From Saprospiraceae bacterium UBA3362 (lineage in GTDB: Bacteria > Bacteroidota > Bacteroidia > Chitinophagales > Saprospiraceae), in NCBI GenBank assembly GCA_002360455.1, contig DEQQ01000070.1:1-64000 (forward strand): 64,000 bases of DNA. Reading direction: 5' to 3'. Shown one piece after another: positions 8,488-18,188 of this stretch. The number at the start of each line of letters is the position of its first letter. The stretch's first letter is position 1. Below the pieces are notes generated by a model. It saw nothing but the letters and a program-made list of their open reading frames with translations, made no database searches and was not told the origin of the DNA. A program made the position numbers and the translations under genes.

Positions 8488-9356
8488 CTTTTTCCTTTGG
8501 ATTTAAAATAGCTTAATAAATTTTTAATATATTCTTCACCGGTTGTCAAGGATAAATAAGAAACATTGGCTTTTGAAAATATTGTTTGAAGAGAAGTTAA
8601 TCTGGATTTTTCATTTTTATGCCATACCTCCAACTGATTTTTATTTGACAAATCAACCAAGAATTCATCATTTGTTTCAGGATTTCTTAAGGCCAATACA
8701 CCGGACCCTTTTAAATTTTTTTCAATAGGATCAAAAGGAACTATACATGTTAACTCATGTTTTTTGGAAACAAGCCTTAAAGTTGTTTCAGGAATGTGTG
8801 TATAAAAATCAGAAAGTATGAAGCAAATACTACGTTTATTCATTGTACCACTAAAATATTCCAACGCCGGCTGTAATGCAGTCTCTACCTGTCTATACTC
8901 TGCACCTAATATCTCTCGAATTATTCTTAATATATGTTGTCTCCCTTTTTTTGGAGGAATATAAAGCCTTACTTGTGAATCAAACAGAATCAATCCTACC
9001 TTGTCATTATTTTGTGTTGCAGAAAAAGCAAGCACTGCGGCAATTTCTGCTATCCATTCTGATTTTAATTGCTCGTTGGACCCAAATAATGTAGAACTGC
9101 TGATATCTACAATGAGCATTAAAGTAAGTTCTCGTTCTTCTTCATATACTTTCACAAAGGGAAGTCCGGTTCTCGCAGTAACATTCCAGTCGATATGCCT
9201 GACGTCATCTCCGGGAGTATATTCTCTTACTTCAGAAAAAGTCATTCCTCTTCCCTTGAAAACAGAATGGTAAGCTCCGGTAAACAAGTGGCGACTTATT
9301 CCCTTGGTCTTAATTTCAATTTTTCTTACTTTCTTTAGCAGCTCCTGAGCATCCAT
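8484..9356 (-). CDS. DUF58 domain protein (VWA-like partner of MoxR)
   Basis: 290 residues with the DUF58 signature: GRGMTFSEVREYTPGDDVRHIDWNVTAR (about 36-63) leading into a degenerate VWA-like domain with VDISSSTLFGS (D84) and a DFYTH motif near 186. There is no membrane segment, so it is cytosolic. DUF58 proteins are found almost always with MoxR ATPases and VWA membrane proteins, and probably present client proteins to MoxR. It begins directly after the 431-residue gene (no gap) and overlaps the next gene by 4 bases. Confidence 0.9.
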   Translation of the reverse strand: MDAQELLKKVRKIEIKTKGISRHLFTGAYHSVFKGRGMTFSEVREYTPGDDVRHIDWNVTARTGLPFVKVYEEERELTLMLIVDISSSTLFGSNEQLKSEWIAEIAAVLAFSATQNNDKVGLILFDSQVRLYIPPKKGRQHILRIIREILGAEYRQVETALQPALEYFSGTMNKRSICFILSDFYTHIPETTLRLVSKKHELTCIVPFDPIEKNLKGSGVLALRNPETNDEFLVDLSNKNQLEVWHKNEKSRLTSLQTIFSKANVSYLSLTTGEEYIKNLLSYFKSKGKR

Positions 9357-10652
9357 TTAATAATTTATTATTCTTTTAACCAATGGATTCTTTTTAAGCT
9401 GAAGATTTAAAACTTCATAAGGGAGAATCATTTTTTTTATTCCATAAAGAGGTGAATTTTGTGAACTTAAACATATGCCTTGCGGGTTTATTGTAATATT
9501 ATTGAATGGATCTTGTTCAAAAAAAGATTTCGCATTGCTATTGGAATCAAATAACAATTGATCCTTAAGTTCAGCTTTCTTACTCCTCATAAAATCTTCA
9601 TAGTTTACATCTTTAATGAATAGATCTTCTATGTTGATCAATTTCCCTGATTTTAAATCATAAGACCATGGGTAAGCTCTTGTTCCTTTTGTCCATGGTT
9701 CAACAAACCAAAAGCTCCCTGAGATGATATCGTCACTGTAATAATCGACGTCGACATAATTATAAGAAAATGTAACATCTGCTTGTGGACCGGAAAAATT
9801 CATTACCTGATTGGTCCATCCCAGCAATATTTCTTGAATCAATTTATTAAAGTCTTTATCTTCAGAAGAAGGATATTTTATAGCGATTTGATGTTTATTA
9901 TTTTTCCAATATTTGCACTCAAGGGGAATATTTGTTTTAAGTTGAAATTTGGGATGGTCATCAAATAAAATTCCACAATTGGAAACAGTAATTTGATCAG
10001 CTTTGGTAAAATGAATTTGACTTTGTTTTCCTTGAAGCTCATTGTTCACAAAGTATATATCCACTTCATCACAGACCGGAGATTTACACTTTCCTTTGAA
10101 TGAATATACTAAATGATGACGTTCGATAATTTCTCCTTGGACCGCTAAATCATCATGCACTTGCAGCTTGAGCCATTCGTTGTCGTTTGTTTTGAATATC
10201 TGAATTTTATTTTGCGAGCTGCATTGATTTGCATTCCACTTTTGATTGTTATATAGATGCACAACAAATCGTTCGATCTGATTTTCACGCTTCAGTTGAA
10301 CCTGCATAAAACTATCACGCAATACAGCAAGTAAGGCACAAATCCGTTCATCAGATTCATTTGTAACAATCATTTGTAAAGAATCTGATTCTGTGAAATC
10401 ACATTCTGCAATCAAGTTATTTTGAGAAGCTGCAAATTGAATGAGTATGCGTTGAGAGTGATTATCATAAGCACGGACTAAATAAATACTATCTCCATTG
10501 CTTTTGATCCCACAATAATTAAACATCCAAATGCCTTTCTCAGGCTCAAGAAAGAAACTTTTAATAGAAGACTGCAATGGCAGAAATTGCCCATTAGAAT
10601 AAATTGCTAATGAGCAAAATAGAATCGCCAATCCTTGTTTTAGTAAACTCAT
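9357..10652 (-). CDS. Secreted protein with C-terminal DUF3298-like domain inside the bat operon
   Basis: 431 residues. Signal peptide (about 1-21), an N-terminal region of unknown fold with paired cysteines (CKSPVCDEV near 195), then about 255-431 resembles the DUF4163/DUF3298 pair found in PdaC and RsiV: IAIKYPSSEDKDFNKLIQEIL, then ISGSFWFVEPWTKGTRAYPW, YDLKSGKLINIEDLF, and a final PLYGIKKMILPYEVLNLQLK. DUF3298 modules are extracytoplasmic and have been linked to binding cell-wall material or lysozyme. It sits 9 bases after moxR and abuts DUF58, a place normally not occupied by such a gene. The domain assignment is by eye and should be treated as probable only. Confidence 0.6.
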   Translation of the reverse strand: MSLLKQGLAILFCSLAIYSNGQFLPLQSSIKSFFLEPEKGIWMFNYCGIKSNGDSIYLVRAYDNHSQRILIQFAASQNNLIAECDFTESDSLQMIVTNESDERICALLAVLRDSFMQVQLKRENQIERFVVHLYNNQKWNANQCSSQNKIQIFKTNDNEWLKLQVHDDLAVQGEIIERHHLVYSFKGKCKSPVCDEVDIYFVNNELQGKQSQIHFTKADQITVSNCGILFDDHPKFQLKTNIPLECKYWKNNKHQIAIKYPSSEDKDFNKLIQEILLGWTNQVMNFSGPQADVTFSYNYVDVDYYSDDIISGSFWFVEPWTKGTRAYPWSYDLKSGKLINIEDLFIKDVNYEDFMRSKKAELKDQLLFDSNSNAKSFFEQDPFNNITINPQGICLSSQNSPLYGIKKMILPYEVLNLQLKKNPLVKRIINY

Positions 10653-10661
10653 CCTTATTCC

Positions 10662-11669
10662 CTAAGGTACCTGCACGTTAGACAAAATAGTATTGATAAC
10701 ATCCTCTCCGGAAATGGATTCCGCCTCAGCTTCATAAGTCAATCCGATTCTGTGTCTCAAAACATCTTTGGCCACTTGCTGTATATCATCAGGAATGACA
10801 AAACCTCTTTTATTAATGAATGCTAAGGCTTTGGCTGCCTGAGCCAAGAATATGGTTGCTCTCGGTGAGGCTCCATAATTAATCAAATTTTTTAACTCTT
10901 TGAGCTGGTATTTTTCTGGATTTCTACTTGCAAATACGATATCCAAAATATACTTTTCAATTCGTTCATCCATGTACACTTTCTTAACAGAAGCTCTTGC
11001 CTTTAAAATGTCTGAAGGCTGAATCACAGGACTTATTTTTTGTTGAATTTCATCGTTAAGATTTTTTCTTAAGATTTCTCTTTCTTCAGAAACAGAAGGA
11101 TACTGAATTAATACTTTCATCATGAAACGATCTACCTGTGCCTCCGGAAGCGGATAGGTTCCTTCTTGCTCTATAGGATTTTGTGTAGCCAAAACCAAAA
11201 ATGGTTCTTCCAAAGTAAATGTCTCTCTGCCTATGGTTACTTGTCGTTCTTGCATCGCCTCCAATAACGCAGATTGAACCTTCGCCGGTGCGCGGTTGAT
11301 TTCGTCTGCAAGAATAAAATTTGCAAAAATGGGACCTTTCCTGATGCTAAACTGATGGTCGGCAGGATTGTAAATTTGAGTACCTAAAATGTCTGCCGGT
11401 AGTAGATCAGGTGTAAACTGAATTCTACTAAAACTGCCATTGATGGAAGACGCCAATGTTTTGATGGCCAAAGTTTTGGCCAAACCCGGCAAGCCTTCAA
11501 GCAGGATGTGTCCCTTAGACAATAGACCAATCAATAGCCTGTTCATCATCTGCTGTTGACCGACAATTACTTTGTTTTGATTGCTAAGCAGCGAGTCCAA
11601 GAACTGTCCTTCAATGCTTATTTGTTGATTAAGTGATTCAATATCAATATATTGTGACATATGTAACAA
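10662..11669 (-). CDS. moxR: MoxR family AAA+ ATPase
   Basis: 335 residues, full length for the family. Walker A GLPGLAKT (59-66), Walker B LADEINRAPAKVQSALLEAM (120-139), sensor 1 LVLATQNPIEQEGTYPLPEA, and the C-terminal AAA_lid_2 with GASPRATIFL. MoxR ATPases are chaperones that activate or insert metal or cofactors into VWA-containing partners, which here are encoded just downstream. First gene of the operon. Two ATG codons are possible (11669 and 11660); the second starts MSQYIDIES. The next gene upstream is divergent, 52 bases away, so both promoters share this short space. Confidence 0.92.
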   Translation of the reverse strand: MLHMSQYIDIESLNQQISIEGQFLDSLLSNQNKVIVGQQQMMNRLLIGLLSKGHILLEGLPGLAKTLAIKTLASSINGSFSRIQFTPDLLPADILGTQIYNPADHQFSIRKGPIFANFILADEINRAPAKVQSALLEAMQERQVTIGRETFTLEEPFLVLATQNPIEQEGTYPLPEAQVDRFMMKVLIQYPSVSEEREILRKNLNDEIQQKISPVIQPSDILKARASVKKVYMDERIEKYILDIVFASRNPEKYQLKELKNLINYGASPRATIFLAQAAKALAFINKRGFVIPDDIQQVAKDVLRHRIGLTYEAEAESISGEDVINTILSNVQVP

Positions 11670-11721
11670 ATTCTGATAGTTAGCAATAAAATGCGAAATT
11701 TGCAGTCATAATTCGACTGCA

Positions 11722-12423
11722 ATGTCATCATCAAACGCAAAAATAATCTTACTGGTTTGTATTGTTCAGGTTCTGTCAATATCTTTTAACATTTCTTTAG
11801 CACAAGAACCTTCTGCTACCAATAAAAACTTTTTGACCAATAGGAGTAAAAATTGTTTGAAATCACTAAATAATGGGATCCTTTTTGTGCGATTGAGTTC
11901 TCAGGCTAAAAAGATTCAAATCCTTGAATCAGCAATAAATAATTCTCAAATTTCTTCCAAGGATAAACTAAAAAACTCAAAAAGATTAAAATCCGTTTTG
12001 GAATCAAGGAATAGATTTCATTCTGCTTTTATCCGATCAATGAAACAATATTACAAATTCTCGAAAGTTTACTTTTATTACGACTATGAACAAAAGAAAT
12101 TAAACTCAAGCGATATCCGACAGATTCGTTTTTTGGATGAAAATTTGAATCCCACTGTATTACTGGATACTCTTCCGACTTTTTACATGATATTAAAACA
12201 GGATAAAACTCGCGAGTCCGGCTTGGAAGCCTTCATCTTTGTAGATCAGGAGCAGAGTAAGATGTTTAAACCCTTCCCCGACCAATTTAGAATTTATCCA
12301 CTCAATAGTATGTTGACCGGATTGTATCATGAGCCTGCAGCAACGATGAAGAGATGTGACCTCATAGTAAAAAATATTCAAAAAAAATTAAGTCTGGCTT
12401 TTCAGTCTGTAAATACCAATTAA
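11722..12423 (+). CDS. Hypothetical secreted protein
   Basis: 233 residues, not recognised. A hydrophobic signal segment (about 8-28, ending SLAQE) indicates export. The mature part is rich in Lys and Ser, has two cysteines (KNCLKSL near 43 and MKRCDLI near 212) and motifs such as GILFVRLSSQAKKI, YFYYDYEQKK and PTFYMILKQD. There is a near-match promoter box GAAATTTG at 11695-11702. It is divergent from moxR and followed after 20 bases by a transporter on the same strand. The length, signal peptide and codon use support a real gene; no function is proposed. Confidence 0.65.
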   Translation: MSSSNAKIILLVCIVQVLSISFNISLAQEPSATNKNFLTNRSKNCLKSLNNGILFVRLSSQAKKIQILESAINNSQISSKDKLKNSKRLKSVLESRNRFHSAFIRSMKQYYKFSKVYFYYDYEQKKLNSSDIRQIRFLDENLNPTVLLDTLPTFYMILKQDKTRESGLEAFIFVDQEQSKMFKPFPDQFRIYPLNSMLTGLYHEPAATMKRCDLIVKNIQKKLSLAFQSVNTN

Positions 12424-12443
12424 GCTATTAAAAATCAATCATA

Positions 12444-13865
12444 GTGTTTAAACATCGCACATCCGGAATATTGATCACAGCTCTAATAGTGATTTTTTAT
12501 TTTTGGATCAACCCCGTCCATCTGAATGAGCAACAACTGATGGTCAGTGCGGTGGCAATATGGATGATCAGTTTATGGGTTCTAGAATTATTACCTCTTC
12601 CTGTAGTAGCTTTTTTTCCTCTTATCTTTTTTCCTTCTGCATCGATTTTATCTTGGGATGAGTTGGCCAAAGCTTATTCCAATAATATGATTTTTCTTTT
12701 CTTTGGTGGTTTTCTCATCAGCCTTGCTATAGAAAAATGGAATCTGCATAAACGCATTGCTCTTTCTATAATCCGAGTTACAGGCACAAGCGGAAATCAA
12801 ATATTATTAGGTTTTTTGATCTCCACAGCTAGCATTAGTATGTGGCTTAGTAATACGGCAACAACAATGATGATGTATCCCATGGCTGTAGCCGTAATTC
12901 AGATGATGCAGCAAACCAAATTGAGTCAGCAGTCCATGCAAAATTTTTCATTAAGCTTGATGATTATCTTGGCTTATGCATCCAATTTTGGTGGATTGGC
13001 AACAGTCATTGGAACTCCACCCAATCTGGCTTTTAATTCCTTTTTACAAAGTAAAACAGGCAATGCCATTTCTTTTTTTGATTGGATGTTAATATGCACT
13101 CCTCTGTCCGTAGTAATATTGACATTTTTGTATTTTTTATTGACCAAATTTTTATATCCTAATCATATTCACTCGAGCGAAACTATAAAGAATTATATAA
13201 AAAATGAAATCCATCAATTAGGAAAAACTCAGACTTCTGAAAAAAGAGTTTTAATTGTTTTTGTTACTACTGCGATGATGTGGATTTTCAAAGATCTGCT
13301 TAACAAAATAGCTCCTTTCAAAATAGAGGATGCCTGGATTGCTTTAATGGGAGGTTTGAGCTTATTTATGATTAAATCACAAGATAATAAAACTTTATTG
13401 GACTGGGAAGACACAAAAGAAATGTCTTGGGGCATATTATTTTTGTTTGGAGGAGGAATTGCATTGGCCAATGCCTTAGAAAAAGTGGGCATTCTGCAAA
13501 TGATAGGACAACAAATGCTAAGCTTTTCATCATTGGGTCCTACAATGATTTTATTAATTATTATTCTTATTTCTATTTTTTTAAGTGAAGTCATGAGCAA
13601 CATAGCACAGGTGATTGTGTTAGCACCCATTATAGCAGGAGTAGCAGAATCATTATCATTATCAATAGTCCAGTTGGGCCTGGCAATGACATTAGCTGCA
13701 AGCTGCGCCTCAATGCTCCCAATGGGTACACCGCCTAATGCAATAGTTTACTCATCCGGAAAAATACCGTTATCGTCAATGTTAAAAACAGGATTGATCA
13801 TGAACATAATTTGTGTAATATTGATTTTTGTATTTTGTTATTATTTTTTACCATTAGTATTATAA
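12444..13865 (+). CDS. DASS/SLC13 family sodium:dicarboxylate-type transporter
   Basis: 473 residues starting at a GTG; the first internal Met is after the first helix (ILITALIVIFYFW), so the GTG is needed. The protein has about 11 to 12 hydrophobic segments and the two inverted-repeat motifs of the divalent anion:Na+ symporter family: WLSNTATTMMMYPMAVA and, in the second half, LAASCASMLPMGTPPNAIVY. The SNT and (T/S)NIA-like motifs (here EVMSNIAQVIVLAP) form the substrate and sodium sites in VcINDY-type carriers. The likely substrates are C4-dicarboxylates or sulfate-like dianions. Gene lies 20 bases after a hypothetical gene. Confidence 0.85.
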   Translation: MFKHRTSGILITALIVIFYFWINPVHLNEQQLMVSAVAIWMISLWVLELLPLPVVAFFPLIFFPSASILSWDELAKAYSNNMIFLFFGGFLISLAIEKWNLHKRIALSIIRVTGTSGNQILLGFLISTASISMWLSNTATTMMMYPMAVAVIQMMQQTKLSQQSMQNFSLSLMIILAYASNFGGLATVIGTPPNLAFNSFLQSKTGNAISFFDWMLICTPLSVVILTFLYFLLTKFLYPNHIHSSETIKNYIKNEIHQLGKTQTSEKRVLIVFVTTAMMWIFKDLLNKIAPFKIEDAWIALMGGLSLFMIKSQDNKTLLDWEDTKEMSWGILFLFGGGIALANALEKVGILQMIGQQMLSFSSLGPTMILLIIILISIFLSEVMSNIAQVIVLAPIIAGVAESLSLSIVQLGLAMTLAASCASMLPMGTPPNAIVYSSGKIPLSSMLKTGLIMNIICVILIFVFCYYFLPLVL

Positions 13866-13906
13866 TTCTTTTGGAGTAGCCTATTTTGTTGTTGCTTTTG
13901 ATCTCG

Positions 13907-13953
13907 GTCCTGCTTTCCATTTCTGCACTTTGTGCATCCATTGCAATCAGGAC
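13907..13953. repeat. REP-like hairpin element, copy A
   Basis: A 47-base inverted repeat in the gap between the DASS and MATE genes: GTCCTG (13907-13912) pairs with CAGGAC (13948-13953), and an inner GCAC-TTT-GTGC hairpin sits between. A second copy at 49107-49153 shares most positions on the same strand, and the outer stem carries a T-A to C-G compensatory difference between copies. This is how interspersed REP/MITE-type elements behave. Confidence 0.55.
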
Positions 13954-14003
13954 TATGTTAGAAACCTTGAGGTTATGGCGTTTGAGCTTATAGGGGATCA
14001 TAT

Positions 14004-14037
14004 TTTGCAGATGACAATACCTTTTTTCCTATCTTTG
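14004..14037 (+). promoter_or_regulatory. Promoter of the MATE gene
   Basis: TTTG at 14004-14007 and TATCTTTG at 14030-14037, 22 bases apart, matching the Bacteroidota -33/-7 consensus with slightly wide spacing. The start of the gene lies about 85 bases downstream, so the message would have an untranslated leader. Confidence 0.5.
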
Positions 14038-14125
14038 CCTTTAATAGAAATGTAAGAATGATGTTGATCTTTTAATTCTTCCAAGTATTACGCTTCTGTA
14101 GCCTTATTATCTTTTAAATTCTTAC

Positions 14126-15529
14126 ATGAAGAAATTAATTAGTTTTTTTTCAATCGTCAAAGAATCACTGCGAGGTGAACACTATGATTATACGCAAGGG
14201 GATGTAAGAAAAGCAATTATTCTTTTGTCGGTGCCTATGATTTTGGAGTTAAGTTTAGAGTCGGTTTTTGCCGTTACAGATACCTACTTCGTAAGTAAGC
14301 TGTCCAATGCTCAAGCCGCTATTGCAACGGTGGGACTCACAGAGAGTTTGGTGACTATTATCTACACTATAGCCATAGGTCTGAGTACAGCTGGTACAGC
14401 TATGGTGGCTAGACGAGTTGGAGAAAAAAACTACAGAGAAGCTTCAAGAGCAGGGGCACAAGTTTTATTATTGGGATTTATTTCCTCGGTTATTCTAAGT
14501 ATTTGCGGATATTTTTTAGCACCAAAATTATTGTTTTGGATGGGAGCCTCTCAGCAGGTGATAACGGAGGGAAGTGGATTTTGTAAAGTCCAATTGGGAG
14601 GTAGTTCAGTCATATTATTTTTGTTTTTAATTAATGGAATTTTTCGTGGTGCCGGAGATGCATTATTAGCAATGAAGAGTTTATGGTTGGCAAGTTTAAT
14701 CAATATTGTTTTATGTCCATTTTTAATCTTTGGTATCGGACCATTTCCGGAGCTTGGATTGACTGGAGCAGCTATAGCCACAACTATTGGACGAGGGATA
14801 GGAGTGTTGTATCAGTGCAGAGCCTTGTTGATTTCAGAAAATATAATCAAAATAGAACTTAAAGATTTTACTTGGGATACCACTTTAATAAAGGCGTTGA
14901 TCTCGATAGCATGGCCAGCTACATTTCAATTTTTTGTCCAAAGTGGAAGTTGGATAATCATTACATTTTTGGTTGCTTCTACAGGAGGCACAGAGGCAAG
15001 TGCAGGCTATCAAATCGCAATACGAAATGTTGTTTTTTTCATTTTACCGGCCTGGGGATTATCCAACGCTGCAGCCACATTAGTTGGACAAAATTTGGGC
15101 GCAAAGCAAGCTGAACGAGCCGAACAATCTGTTTTGCTTACTATGAAATACAATGTATTATTTATGAGTGTTGTGATGATTTTTTTTCTATTTTTTGCAG
15201 AGAGCATCATCAAAATTTTTACAAGGGATGAACAATTGATTTATTACGGAACTAAAGCACTTCAGATTATTGGGAGCGGTTATGTTTTTTACGGTATAGG
15301 GATGGTCATGATTCAAGCCTTGAATGGTGCAGGATATACCAAAATACCAAGTTGGATTAATTTGTTCGGATTTTGGTTTTTTCAAATTCCTTTAGCTTAT
15401 TTATTAGCCAAGACCTTGAAGTTTGGACCCTTAGGTGCTTTTATTGCCATTCCTGTTGCAGAAACGGCCATAGCATTAGTTGCATATTATTTCTTTCGGA
15501 AGGGCTACTGGAAAGAGGTAAAAATTTAA
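14126..15529 (+). CDS. MATE family multidrug/cation antiporter
   Basis: 467 residues with 12 predicted transmembrane segments arranged as two six-helix bundles. The first helix region has SVPMILELSLESVFAVTDTY, the usual MATE opening, and GRGIGVLYQCRALL ends the first half; the second half begins ISIAWPATFQFFVQSGSW. MATE proteins export drugs, dyes or metabolites in exchange for Na+ or H+. An N-terminal soluble stretch (about 1-30) precedes helix 1. Transcription is likely independent, from the promoter at 14004-14037; the next gene, uup, follows after 105 bases. Confidence 0.9.
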   Translation: MKKLISFFSIVKESLRGEHYDYTQGDVRKAIILLSVPMILELSLESVFAVTDTYFVSKLSNAQAAIATVGLTESLVTIIYTIAIGLSTAGTAMVARRVGEKNYREASRAGAQVLLLGFISSVILSICGYFLAPKLLFWMGASQQVITEGSGFCKVQLGGSSVILFLFLINGIFRGAGDALLAMKSLWLASLINIVLCPFLIFGIGPFPELGLTGAAIATTIGRGIGVLYQCRALLISENIIKIELKDFTWDTTLIKALISIAWPATFQFFVQSGSWIIITFLVASTGGTEASAGYQIAIRNVVFFILPAWGLSNAAATLVGQNLGAKQAERAEQSVLLTMKYNVLFMSVVMIFFLFFAESIIKIFTRDEQLIYYGTKALQIIGSGYVFYGIGMVMIQALNGAGYTKIPSWINLFGFWFFQIPLAYLLAKTLKFGPLGAFIAIPVAETAIALVAYYFFRKGYWKEVKI

Positions 15530-15540
15530 ATCTAATATTC

Positions 15541-15579
15541 CCGACAATTTATTGTTTATTTCTGTTCGTATATTGTCGG
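15541..15579. repeat. Perfect 8-bp inverted repeat between MATE and uup genes
   Basis: CCGACAAT (15541-15548) and ATTGTCGG (15572-15579) are exact reverse complements 23 bases apart. There is no following T-run, so a standard intrinsic terminator is unlikely; it could be an operator or an mRNA 3-prime stem. Confidence 0.4.
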
Positions 15580-15634
15580 AAAGAATCTCTGCAACAAAAA
15601 AAGTAATGACTACCTTTACCCAGACTTTCAAAAC

Positions 15635-17488
15635 ATGAATTATCTTAGACTAGAACGTGTTACCAAAACTTACGGAGAAAAAATTTTATTTAGAGACCTT
15701 GACCTAATGGTCAATCAAGGAGACAAGATTGCCATAGTTGCTAGAAACGGAAGTGGAAAATCCAGTTTATTGAGAATTATAGCAGGCCAAGATGCTTTGG
15801 AGGGGGAAAAAGCATCCATGTGGATAAATAAAAATATCAAGACAATTTATTTGCAGCAAGAGCCGGAATTTAGCCCGGGATTGAATTGCCTACAAGCCAT
15901 ATTGGAAGGTCAGGAAGAATGGTTGAAGCCTTTACAAGCATTGCATCAAGCACACAAACATTCCGATCATACAGAAACTCAAGCAGCACTTCAGCTGATG
16001 GACGAGGCTAAGGCTTGGGAGACCGAAGCCTATATTCAAGAATTAATCTCAAAGTTTAAATTGCCGGATTATCAGTTTGCAGTAGACTCCTTGTCAGGCG
16101 GTCAAAAGAAAAGATTAGCAATTGTAAAAGCCTTGTGCAACAAACCCGAGTTTCTTATTTTAGATGAACCGACAAACCATTTAGATCTTGAAATGATAGA
16201 GTGGTTGGAACAATATTTAGAGAACAGCAATATTACTTTGCTAATGGTAACGCATGATCGGTTTTTTTTAAATCGAGTTTGCAACCAAATCTTGGAGCTG
16301 GACAAAGGAGTTCTTTATAAGTATCAGGGAGATTATGAAGACTATTTGGAGAAAAAAGCATTGCGAATGCAAAACGAAGCAACAGTAAAAGATAAATCAG
16401 AAAAACTACTTCGTAAAGAATTGGAATGGGTAAGAAGAATGCCCAAAGCCAGAACGACCAAATCAAAGTCAAGAGTAGATCAATTTTATGATTTGAAGGA
16501 AAGTTTGCAGGGACCCAAAGAGTTGGGCGAAATTGAATTTGAAATAGAGCATACTCGCTTAGGAACAAAAATATTGGAGTTGCATCATGTATGTTTTAAT
16601 TTCGCTGATAAAAAAATTGTAGATGGATTCTCCTATAAATTTAAGCAAGGGGATAAGGTAGGAATTGTTGGACCCAATGGTGCAGGAAAATCAAGTTTAC
16701 TTAATCTTTTTACAGGAAGTTTAAAAACCAATCAAGGCAAAATTATTATTGGAGATACTGTCAAATTTGGATATTATAGACAGGACGGAATGAAGCTTGA
16801 AGACGATCTGAGAGTCATAGACGTAATAAGAAATATTGCAGATTATATTCCTTTAAAGAAAGGGCATAAACTTTCTGCTGAGTCCTTGCTGGAACGATTT
16901 TTATTTCCAAGACCACAGCAGCAAGTTTATGTATCCCAACTGAGCGGAGGAGAGAAACGCAGATTGTATTTGTTGACCATTTTGATCTCCAATCCCAATT
17001 TTTTAATATTGGATGAGCCCACAAATGATTTGGATGTCATTACACTTAATGTATTGGAAGAATTTCTAATGGATTTTCCGGGTGTTTTGGTTATTGTGTC
17101 TCATGATAGATACTTTATGGATAAGTTGGTACAGCATTTATTTGTAATTGAAAAAAATGGAATTATAAGGGATTTTCCAGGGAACTATTCTGATTTCAGG
17201 AGCAGCTCAAGCTATTTGCAGAGTAATAATGAAGATACCGATAAACGAGCTCAACAATCTGAAAAAGGAAAAGAAAACAAAATAAGTTTTCAAGAGAAAA
17301 AGGAAATGAATGCATTGGAGCGACAGAACGAAAAATTGGCTGCTGAACGTAGTCAGATTCATGATGAATTTTGCACATTGACCTTAAGCCAAGAAGAGAT
17401 GATCAAAAAGAACAACAGATTGTTAGAAATCCAAGAACAAATGGAGAGAAATGAACTTCGATGGATGGAACTTGCAGATAAAATGTAG
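15635..17488 (+). CDS. uup: ABC-F family ATPase, Uup-like
   Basis: 617 residues, two ABC domains in one chain and no membrane segments. Domain 1: Walker A ARNGSGKS (36-43; first Gly is Ala, as in many Uup proteins), signature LSGGQKKRLAI, Walker B FLILDEPTNHLDLEM. Domain 2: GPNGAGKSSL, LSGGEKRRLYLL, FLILDEPTNDLDV. The interdomain linker carries the basic RRMPKARTTKSKSR motif, and a C-terminal coiled coil (about 550-615) matches the Uup DNA/ribosome-binding tail. ABC-F proteins act on stalled ribosomes; Uup also limits precise transposon excision in other bacteria. A near-consensus TACCTTTA box lies at 15611-15618. Confidence 0.88.
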   Translation: MNYLRLERVTKTYGEKILFRDLDLMVNQGDKIAIVARNGSGKSSLLRIIAGQDALEGEKASMWINKNIKTIYLQQEPEFSPGLNCLQAILEGQEEWLKPLQALHQAHKHSDHTETQAALQLMDEAKAWETEAYIQELISKFKLPDYQFAVDSLSGGQKKRLAIVKALCNKPEFLILDEPTNHLDLEMIEWLEQYLENSNITLLMVTHDRFFLNRVCNQILELDKGVLYKYQGDYEDYLEKKALRMQNEATVKDKSEKLLRKELEWVRRMPKARTTKSKSRVDQFYDLKESLQGPKELGEIEFEIEHTRLGTKILELHHVCFNFADKKIVDGFSYKFKQGDKVGIVGPNGAGKSSLLNLFTGSLKTNQGKIIIGDTVKFGYYRQDGMKLEDDLRVIDVIRNIADYIPLKKGHKLSAESLLERFLFPRPQQQVYVSQLSGGEKRRLYLLTILISNPNFLILDEPTNDLDVITLNVLEEFLMDFPGVLVIVSHDRYFMDKLVQHLFVIEKNGIIRDFPGNYSDFRSSSSYLQSNNEDTDKRAQQSEKGKENKISFQEKKEMNALERQNEKLAAERSQIHDEFCTLTLSQEEMIKKNNRLLEIQEQMERNELRWMELADKM

Positions 17489-17507
17489 ATTCAAAAGTTC
17501 AAATGAT

Positions 17508-18188
17508 TTAGGAAAGTATATTTTTGAACATTTCAATTAAAGCGGGTTTAAAAACTTTACCTATTGGAATTTGGTCTTCTCCCAAAGATAAAATATTGTC
17601 TGTAAAATTCATTTTTGTGATCAAACTTTTATTGACCATATAGCTTCTGTGGACTTGTATAATTTTTGATTGATCTATGCTTTGTTTTAATTGATTTAGT
17701 GATTTTTTGAATACAAAATTTTTATCTGTTGTCTTAATTTCAATGTAGTTTCCATTCACATGAATCCATTTGATATTTTCTTGTTCTAAGATGTATCTTG
17801 AACGACCATCTTTGATGAATGGAATCAACTGTTGCTTGCTTTTTGAAATTAATATTTGAAGTTCTCGGTCTAGAGTATAAATGTGAAAAGGTTTAACAAT
17901 AAAACCGCTATTGGGTATAGAGCTAGCTTGCTTGTAAATACTGCTCTCGTCATGTTGAGTAATAAAAATGACAGGCTGGCCTCTTAACTCCCCAGCTATT
18001 TCAAGTCCACTTTCTCCTTGAAGTTGAATATCAATAACAACCGCATCTACCTCGTTAGAATTTAAAATTGCTGTGGATTCTGAGATTGTAGAGCAAACTA
18101 CTATCACCTTATATCCAATCTGCTCAAGTTCAATTTTGAGTTGTGTTGCAAAAACCAATTCATCTTCGATAATCAATATTCTACTCAT
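17508..18188 (-). CDS. LytTR-type response regulator
   Basis: 226 residues. Receiver domain (about 1-115) with acidic pocket IIEDE, phospho-acceptor D53 in VVIDIQLQGESGLEI, a switch Thr/Ser in FITQHDES and K99 in VKPFH. LytTR DNA-binding domain (about 125-222) with WIHVNGNYIEIKT and VHRSYMVNKSLI, which are its usual landmarks. LytTR proteins bind direct repeats of about 9 bases upstream of targets. The gene lies downstream of the kinase on the same strand, separated by about 230 bases with no clear promoter box found, and converges on uup. Confidence 0.9.
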   Translation of the reverse strand: MSRILIIEDELVFATQLKIELEQIGYKVIVVCSTISESTAILNSNEVDAVVIDIQLQGESGLEIAGELRGQPVIFITQHDESSIYKQASSIPNSGFIVKPFHIYTLDRELQILISKSKQQLIPFIKDGRSRYILEQENIKWIHVNGNYIEIKTTDKNFVFKKSLNQLKQSIDQSKIIQVHRSYMVNKSLITKMNFTDNILSLGEDQIPIGKVFKPALIEMFKNILS

